Made by a program: the position numbers and the translations under genes. From JAGOFO01 sp964522105 (lineage in GTDB: Bacteria > Myxococcota_A > UBA9042 > DTJE01): a stretch of DNA of 64,000 bases. The stretch is taken from the NCBI GenBank assembly GCA_964522105.1, contig CAZFVA010000017.1:3327-67326 (forward strand), written 5' to 3'. Below, piece by piece: positions 58,430-64,000 of this stretch. A model generated the notes under the pieces. The model saw only the letters and a list, made by a program, of their open reading frames with translations. It was not told the origin of the DNA and did no database searches. Position 1 is the stretch's first letter. Each line of letters opens with the position of its first letter.

Positions 58430-58774
58430 TTACTCTGCCAGAACTCTTGCCACCCGAAGCAGCAGATCCTGCCGGTCAGATGGGAGTTCCTTGAACAGTC
58501 TCAGCATTTCGTTTTCACGGGGGGGCAGGGTCTGCGCAGGTGTCGGACCTTTTGTGTCCAGGACGTCACCAAGGCCGACTTCCAGCATGCCGGCTATAAT
58601 CGACATTGATGAAAGGCTCATGGCCCGGGCGCCGGTTTCCAGTCTGGACAGCGTAACAGGTGCGATACCGATTTTCTCAGCGAGCTGCTCCTGGGTCCAA
58701 CCGCGGTCCTTGCGAATTTTCGCAAGTCTGCGGCCGACATCCTTGAGCAGGTCTTCATCTCGTCTTCTTGGCAT
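58430..58774 (-). CDS. XRE-family helix-turn-helix regulator
   Basis: 114 aa. The ATG at 58774 has GGAGGT six bases upstream; earlier in-frame starts do not. Helix-turn-helix at residues about 14-68 (IRKDRGWTQEQLAEKIGIAPVTLSRLE), then a short helical tail (MLRLFKELPSDRQDLLLRVARVL) suited to dimerisation. It binds DNA in the cytosol. The upstream region holds a 6-bp-arm inverted repeat and two TATCCGG direct repeats that may be its own operator. The target could also include the flavoprotein gene downstream. Confidence 0.9.
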   Translation of the reverse strand: MPRRRDEDLLKDVGRRLAKIRKDRGWTQEQLAEKIGIAPVTLSRLETGARAMSLSSMSIIAGMLEVGLGDVLDTKGPTPAQTLPPRENEMLRLFKELPSDRQDLLLRVARVLAE

Positions 58775-58794
58775 GATAAACCTCCAGCAGGAAG

Positions 58795-58868
58795 TATCCG
58801 GTTTTAATTTATCCGGTGCAATGTCATCATCCGATAAGGCAGTGACTAGACTACATAAGTTCATGTAG
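58795..58868. promoter_or_regulatory. direct and inverted repeats upstream of the XRE gene (candidate auto-operator)
   Basis: TATCCGG occurs at 58795-58801 and 58810-58816, spaced 15 bases start to start, with a related ATCCGAT near 58829. Farther out, CTACAT-AAGTTC-ATGTAG (58851-58868) is an inverted repeat. All lie within 100 bases upstream of the XRE start. Confidence 0.45.
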
Positions 58869-58959
58869 ATGATCAAATTGGTGCTGTGAATTATTGTGGT
58901 AACACAGTTCGCATCTTCCTGATTATCAGGGCAGCGACTGATCTGCTGGATTTGACCGG

Positions 58960-61101
58960 CTAACTGTCAATCTTGCTTGATAAACGTCGAAGTCTGAAAG
59001 CTGTGAAGGCAAGCACAAAAAGGATTACTGCAGCAAAAACTGATGTCGGCGTACTGGCGGTACTGCATCCGTTTGAAGAAATATCGGGCTGCGTATCACC
59101 GTTGACGTCGGCGCCGGTGTCGGCATCCATTGCCGTATTTGTGTCTGTAACTTTTGTATCTGTTGCTGTGGTGTCGCCGCTGGTGTCGCCCATTACATCA
59201 TCAGTGATTTCGGCCTGTTCAACAGGCGCGCCTTCATCTTCTGACACTATGGGGGCGTCGGGATCAGGATATTTATCCGGGTACATCGTGAACATCAGTT
59301 TGGCTGCGATCCGTCGCCTGACTTCCAGCAGTTGATTTTCGTCCAGAGTCCACGGTTCGCGGTCCGGGCAGTAGTAATTTTCAACTGTGCAGTCTTCGAC
59401 GTAAAGGGCCCCGAAACGGTCATAGATCTTTGAAATCTCGTTGTGGACCCAGTCGCCGATGCCGGCCTTTTCGGCCAGAACGAACATTTCCCAGTCTTCA
59501 AATCCGTCGCGGATCTGTTTCAGTCTGAACCCGACAATCGGTCCGTCAATTGAAAGCCATGCCGGTGTTTTCGGGTCGGGGTACGTGCCGTCGTGATCGC
59601 CAGGGTACATCAGAAGTCCGTCACCGTTGCGGGCGAAGATATTCCCGAACCCTTCGACGTTCTGCCATTCGACCCACGGGTCAAAGTGGCCCCAGTAGAG
59701 CTGGCGCCAGTAAAGATAGCCGGTAGCCCCTTCAAAGTAAGAAGCCCACTTCAGTATCCGGGGCTCGTATCCGATTGCTGTGTCGATGTCGTACCCGGGG
59801 TATGGCGGGAAGTTTCCGTTACAGTTGTAAAACCACAGTTCGCCACCCCCGGCGATGTGTGCGTCGTAGTCACCGCGACCGGCGTAGTCGTTGTCAGTCC
59901 AGAACCATTTTTCGAACATCGGCTGAACCGGGCACCAGATGCCTATCACGTCGCCTGCCGGTTCATATTTCGGGCCGGTTACAAGTACATGGCCGTCCCA
60001 CAGCGAAGAACCTTCACGCAGCAAAGTTGCGTCGCGGATAACCTCGTTCCATTCTTCTTCCCCGCCATTCATCCACGGCTCATCCGTGGAGTAGACCCAC
60101 GCCTTGTGCCACCAGCCTTTTTCATCAAGGTGAGTGGCTAAAGCGGCGGAAGCTTCTTTGTACTGTTCGTCGGTCATCGTTCTGCTGCGGCCCGGTCTGA
60201 ACAGTCCAACGTCAAATCGTGTGACTCCGATCCCGTCGGGAAAGTAGCTGCCATCGACGTAAGGGGTCATGAAGGCGTCATATGATGTCCAGTCAACGTC
60301 CAGAAGGTGGCCGTCTTCGCCAAAGTTGAATGTTACCGGGCCTGTAAAGCCTGTCGGGTCAATGCGGTTTTCATGTCCCGCGATGTAGTAATTGCGCACG
60401 ATCTCCGCGTACTTTTCGGAGGTCTGTTCAGGGTCGGTTCCACCGTGATAAAGGCGGACGTTGTCTTCGGACATGCGGAACGATGTGCCGACCGTCTTTT
60501 CTGACGGCATATCCAGTTCCCATGCCGTCAGTTCGACCGGGATGGTTAACGCGACCTGATCTGTTGCTGTAACGGTGGCTGTGCCACGGTAGATTGAAGG
60601 CACGGCATCTGCCGGAATATGGATGTCGATGTAAACGACGGCCAGACCGGGATCTTCGGCAGTCAGGTCAAACGGCGCGCCGACCTGCCTGACTTCATTC
60701 GAGTACGGATCAACAAAAGGTATCAGCGGCTCGGCATAAAGGCCGGGTTGCCTTTCATGGTTAGTTACCTGAACGCCGGCGCCGGACGGGGTCACGACAT
60801 TGAAAAACCATTCGCGGTAAAGTTTTGCGGCCGAAGCCGGAATTGTGTTGCCGCTGTCGTCTGTCAGGTCTGACAGAACGACGTTGATGCCGCTTACAGG
60901 TTTGGCAGAACGGACAATGATCTGGAAAGCCTCCCATTCGTTGCGGGCGCCTTCCATCACGGCTTTGTCATAGGTGGTGAACGCCAGTGTCGCGGCCGGC
61001 ATGACCCTGCGGGTTGAAGGCACTGTCACCGCATCCCATGCCGTCGAACTGGCCGGGATTGCGACTACCGCAGCAAACAGGGCAAGAATCAGCTTTTTCA
61101 T
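58960..61101 (-). CDS. secreted DUF4091/GH123-like protein with MYXO-CTERM-like tail
   Basis: 713 aa. ATG with AGGAT upstream. Sec signal ends SSTA near residue 20. A beta-sandwich N-domain (about 24-200) precedes a barrel (about 205-500) with AWVYSTDEPWMNG, whose Asp-Glu pair matches the catalytic pair of GH123. The C-part IVGFRLKQIRDGFEDWEMFVLAEKAG is the DUF4091 pattern. A Thr/Asp linker leads to NGCSTAS, a membrane segment and RLRRLSSK, resembling MYXO-CTERM. GH123 enzymes remove N-acetylgalactosamine from glycans; relatives vary. It follows the PHP-type gene by 50 bases on the same strand and may be cotranscribed. Confidence 0.85.
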   Translation of the reverse strand: MKKLILALFAAVVAIPASSTAWDAVTVPSTRRVMPAATLAFTTYDKAVMEGARNEWEAFQIIVRSAKPVSGINVVLSDLTDDSGNTIPASAAKLYREWFFNVVTPSGAGVQVTNHERQPGLYAEPLIPFVDPYSNEVRQVGAPFDLTAEDPGLAVVYIDIHIPADAVPSIYRGTATVTATDQVALTIPVELTAWELDMPSEKTVGTSFRMSEDNVRLYHGGTDPEQTSEKYAEIVRNYYIAGHENRIDPTGFTGPVTFNFGEDGHLLDVDWTSYDAFMTPYVDGSYFPDGIGVTRFDVGLFRPGRSRTMTDEQYKEASAALATHLDEKGWWHKAWVYSTDEPWMNGGEEEWNEVIRDATLLREGSSLWDGHVLVTGPKYEPAGDVIGIWCPVQPMFEKWFWTDNDYAGRGDYDAHIAGGGELWFYNCNGNFPPYPGYDIDTAIGYEPRILKWASYFEGATGYLYWRQLYWGHFDPWVEWQNVEGFGNIFARNGDGLLMYPGDHDGTYPDPKTPAWLSIDGPIVGFRLKQIRDGFEDWEMFVLAEKAGIGDWVHNEISKIYDRFGALYVEDCTVENYYCPDREPWTLDENQLLEVRRRIAAKLMFTMYPDKYPDPDAPIVSEDEGAPVEQAEITDDVMGDTSGDTTATDTKVTDTNTAMDADTGADVNGDTQPDISSNGCSTASTPTSVFAAVILFVLAFTAFRLRRLSSKIDS

Positions 61102-61151
61102 CAGATAATCCTGTCAGAAGTTGGTCCCGGCTGAATCAGCAGAAAATCGGT

Positions 61152-64000
61152 TCAGGGGGCGCAGGTCTTGTTAGCCGGGATTTTGCAGATCTTTTCACCG
61201 GGCTCCTGACCTTCGCCGGTGCGTCGGGGCGCGCAGACCTGGTTCAAGCCGCATTGTTCCGTTGCCGAACAGGGCTTCGAGCAGAAAGGCGGTGGATCCC
61301 ATTCGCCATCGGCGTCCTTGTCAACAGCTCTTGCGCCCTTGAATCCATCACCGTCAACGTCCACCCTGATGGCGTTCGTTGTAGCGAAAGGCACAAGGGG
61401 GATGCTGTCCGGCCATTCTGTTGAACTGAGCAGATCGTCAACCGAGCCGAGAAGCGGTTCAACCACAGCCAGAACCGAATCAAAGTTGGCAAGGATTGCC
61501 TGGGCGCCGAGGGCAATAATGGTGGAGATCAGTATGTTGCCATAGGGGCTTCTTTTATAGACAGGGGTCATGAATGACTCCTGACCGAGGCCCTTTGTCA
61601 TAACAACGTACCAGGCATCCACGGCCGGTCTCTCAAGCTCGATAACGTCGTCAAAGTCAACGATATCTTCAGGTTTGCTGTTGACACGAATCTGTTTGAT
61701 CAACATCGAATTGCTGTAAATCTCGACCGTGTCGATCTTGAACCACGACGGCGTCTGGACGCGGATTCTGGCGAATAATTTGCCGTCAGTCGATGTGATT
61801 GTGTCACCCAGCTGCCCGCGGACGTTCGTGTTTTCATCCAGGATTTCGAAGTCGATCATCGGGCCGGATGTTACGACCATGCGGCCAGCCTTGATGTTGC
61901 GGTTCAGTTCGTCGCGATCAAGCGCTTCCGGCCGGTCGGTGGACGACTTGATCATGTTTCTGGGGTAGCCAACTTCAGCCGATGTTTTGTGCGAATCTGA
62001 GTTACCGCTGACGGCAACGTTCATTCCGGCGTCCATAAGGGCGAACCAGTCGTTGATCGGCTGCTGCGAGCTGTCGCAGGGCCGTGCATCGTCCCCGGGG
62101 CAGTTGTCACGGCACATCGTCATGCACAGACCTGTCCAGCCACCGTCTTCGTAACAGTCAGCCGCAATCGGTTTCAGACAGGCTTCACATGCGTCCTGCA
62201 GGCTGCATCCGATGTCGGGGCATCCGTTTTCGTTGCAGGCAGTGTTTTCATCGCCTTCCGCAGGTGCATAAGTGGCGAATGACAGTTCCTGTTCCAGCAT
62301 CGTGCGTTCGAGCATGTATCTGCCCTGAATAAGCTTTGCAGCCTCCATTGCAGTCCGCTTGCAGTTAGTTCTGGTTGTGTCTGCTTTGTCACAGTACGCA
62401 AGGGCTTCGCGCATCTCGGCGTGCCACACGCAGTGATCCTGGCGGGAATACCACTCGTTCGTTTCTGTTTCATCCAGTCCGGCCGGCACGTCTTTGCCAA
62501 TCAGTCCGGAACACCCGGCTTCCGGATCAGCCTGAAGCCATCCACACGTCGCGTTCACGCCGTTATCCGTAAACGAGAACTGTTCTTTTGATGTGGCCGC
62601 GACAATTTCCTTGAAACACTTGTTGAAGCGTTCCATTTCGCCAACTGTCGGCGTGTAAAGGTAATGCAGCGTCTTGCTGTTGAAGATTTCCAGAACATCG
62701 AAATTGCAGGGCGCGTCTTCGACGGCCTTCGAGCAGATCATTGTTCCACCGGTCTTGCGTTCAAGTGAGTACGCCTTCATCCCGACCTGGTTGAAGTAAC
62801 CCATGACGCCATCACGCGGATGGTTGAGCTGTAGAACAACCGCATCGATCGGGCCGTCGGCGCGGTCAAACATACCCTGCCAGATCTCTTCCATTGATTG
62901 AGCTGACTGCCACGGAACGGGATCGTGCAGCGGGACTTTTGTAGCATCGAATTTCGCCGGCCACAGGTTGAAATGGCCCCATTCCAGCGGCGACGTTTCT
63001 TCGCTTGGCACCGACAGCAAATACCCTTCAAGGCCAAGTTCATTAATCCAGGACTGGTAGTCTATGACGACGTCATGGTCGTTTGCAGTAACAAACTGAA
63101 CGTCTTCGGTCAGGATAGACTTCAGGCGCATATCCATGTCAAGACTGGAGTCCGTCGAGGCAATAGTGTGAAGATGCAAGTCGCCGGCCACATACCCCGT
63201 GGTATCCATTTCACGATTCAACTGGATCGAGAGGGACTTCTTTTCGGCAGCGTGGACTTCATAGTTTTCAATCTTTTTGATGCCGTACTCGATGCCGTGG
63301 GACACGTAAATGTTGTACTTTCCTGCAGGAACTGTGACGGCACCTTCACCTTTAAGTGAATGTTCGGTCACACCGATTGAATGGTCGTAACGTGAATCGC
63401 CAAGTTCCGGTTCGTTGGAAGCCGTCCAGGGGTCCAGCAGGACACCGGAATCAAGCTCGACCGGCATGAAAGTTATTCTGCCGGGGATAAGAAGGCCCGA
63501 GTTATCAGATATCCGGTATTCAATCGAGGCTGGTTGAGCCACTGAAAGGTTTACAACAGCCGTTTCGCCCTGGCGGATTTCAACCTTGACCAGATCGCTG
63601 TTTCCAATCTTTCCATCGTGTGCGAAGACGAAGAAAGTACCGGTTTTCACCGGGCCGCCAAAGCTTCCATCCAGGCTGAAATCAATCCCGGTGTCAGATT
63701 CCATCTGGGTAACAAACCCGGAGCTGCGAATCTGTTTCTGGGCCAGAATCCGGTATTCCTGGAATGTGACAGGTTCCTTGCCGGTGTCCGGATTAACCAG
63801 ATATTCAAGGACGAAGACGTTCATTTTCGAAAGCGGTCTGCCCGTCTTGCGTTCGAATGTCAGGCCGGAAAGTTCACCGTAGGGGGTCTTGCGAAGTTCG
63901 TAAACAGGTCTGATGGCGGCGGCAACGTCACCTTCGCCGACCGTCAGGTAGCGGGTAAATGTGTACGAACGGTTTGTGTCAATGTCGTCCGTCAGCCCGT
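61152..64000 (-). CDS. CehA/McbA-type PHP metallophosphoesterase with Cys-rich insert, N-terminus beyond window
   Basis: The frame stays open to the right edge, so the true start is outside; at least 949 codons are present and a Met at 63824 is internal. PHP-type metal motifs: VAGDLHLHTIASTDSS, VTANDHDVVIDY and AVSGNSDSHKTS. Between the second and third motifs lies an insert of about 150 residues (62540-62070) with more than 15 Cys (NENGCPDIGCSLQDACEACL, CRDNCPGDD). A beta-rich N-part carries carboxypeptidase-regulatory-like repeats. The C-terminus is another Cys cluster (CSKPCSATEQCGLNQVC). Relatives hydrolyse phosphoesters or carbamates. Probably extracellular, judging by Cys content and the calcium-type DVDGDGFKGARAVDKDADG loops. 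Confidence 0.85.
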   Translation of the reverse strand, partial: GLTDDIDTNRSYTFTRYLTVGEGDVAAAIRPVYELRKTPYGELSGLTFERKTGRPLSKMNVFVLEYLVNPDTGKEPVTFQEYRILAQKQIRSSGFVTQMESDTGIDFSLDGSFGGPVKTGTFFVFAHDGKIGNSDLVKVEIRQGETAVVNLSVAQPASIEYRISDNSGLLIPGRITFMPVELDSGVLLDPWTASNEPELGDSRYDHSIGVTEHSLKGEGAVTVPAGKYNIYVSHGIEYGIKKIENYEVHAAEKKSLSIQLNREMDTTGYVAGDLHLHTIASTDSSLDMDMRLKSILTEDVQFVTANDHDVVIDYQSWINELGLEGYLLSVPSEETSPLEWGHFNLWPAKFDATKVPLHDPVPWQSAQSMEEIWQGMFDRADGPIDAVVLQLNHPRDGVMGYFNQVGMKAYSLERKTGGTMICSKAVEDAPCNFDVLEIFNSKTLHYLYTPTVGEMERFNKCFKEIVAATSKEQFSFTDNGVNATCGWLQADPEAGCSGLIGKDVPAGLDETETNEWYSRQDHCVWHAEMREALAYCDKADTTRTNCKRTAMEAAKLIQGRYMLERTMLEQELSFATYAPAEGDENTACNENGCPDIGCSLQDACEACLKPIAADCYEDGGWTGLCMTMCRDNCPGDDARPCDSSQQPINDWFALMDAGMNVAVSGNSDSHKTSAEVGYPRNMIKSSTDRPEALDRDELNRNIKAGRMVVTSGPMIDFEILDENTNVRGQLGDTITSTDGKLFARIRVQTPSWFKIDTVEIYSNSMLIKQIRVNSKPEDIVDFDDVIELERPAVDAWYVVMTKGLGQESFMTPVYKRSPYGNILISTIIALGAQAILANFDSVLAVVEPLLGSVDDLLSSTEWPDSIPLVPFATTNAIRVDVDGDGFKGARAVDKDADGEWDPPPFCSKPCSATEQCGLNQVCAPRRTGEGQEPGEKICKIPANKTCAP

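Overview
The window is GC-rich bacterial chromosome with two 100-N scaffold gaps (13829-13928 and 52256-52355), so it comes from a draft or metagenome assembly. About a third of the proteins are predicted lipoproteins, several with Asp/Thr-rich tethers just after the lipobox cysteine. Two secreted proteins end in a Cys + membrane segment + basic tail resembling MYXO-CTERM. Lamin-tail, FG-GAP, CotH and VTC families also occur. Together these suggest a Gram-negative myxococcotal or other delta-proteobacterial lineage; this is inference, as there is no rRNA or marker gene here. I saw no tRNA, rRNA, CRISPR, prophage or insertion sequence, and no gene-free stretch longer than 300 bases.

Layout. 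1-5500: beta-propeller lipoprotein (cut by the left edge), PhzF-like protein, GH3 glucosidase with PA14 insert, YtfJ-like protein. 5.7-13.4 kb: two tandem FG-GAP lipoprotein paralogs and a lamin-tail protein. 13.4-18.8 kb: gapped DNA-alkylation-repeat gene, DUF134/NifX pair, two beta-barrel candidates, an AGCS symporter and an MBL-fold hydrolase. 18.9-24 kb: pstS-pstC-pstA-pstB1-pstB2-phoU on the minus strand. 24-36 kb: surface lipoproteins including a penicillin acylase, an EEP-fold protein, a His-rich mini-lipoprotein and a 1787-residue mosaic protein. 36-44.7 kb: small unknown protein, MFS exporter, hybrid histidine kinase and two large surface proteins. 44.8-51.2 kb: five-gene plus-strand operon (DUF4956, HlyD/DUF3616 fusion, TolC, VTC polyphosphate polymerase, CotH). 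51.3-57 kb: gapped GH39-like lipoprotein, DUF486 protein and a four-gene CDP-alcohol/nucleotidyltransferase/flippase-like operon. 57-64 kb: HI0933-type flavoprotein, XRE regulator, DUF4091/GH123-like protein and a PHP-type phosphoesterase cut by the right edge.

Two themes stand out. The first is phosphate: a Pst operon with two unequal ATPases and a PhoU joined to an arsenate-reductase-like domain, plus a polyphosphate-polymerase operon that also carries envelope-spanning export parts. The second is the cell surface: several glycoside hydrolase-like lipoproteins, Cys-rich repeat proteins and a lipid-headgroup operon. The best candidates for something undescribed are the five-gene VTC/CotH/HlyD/TolC operon, the asymmetric PstB pair and the 8-Cys tandem-repeat lipoprotein.
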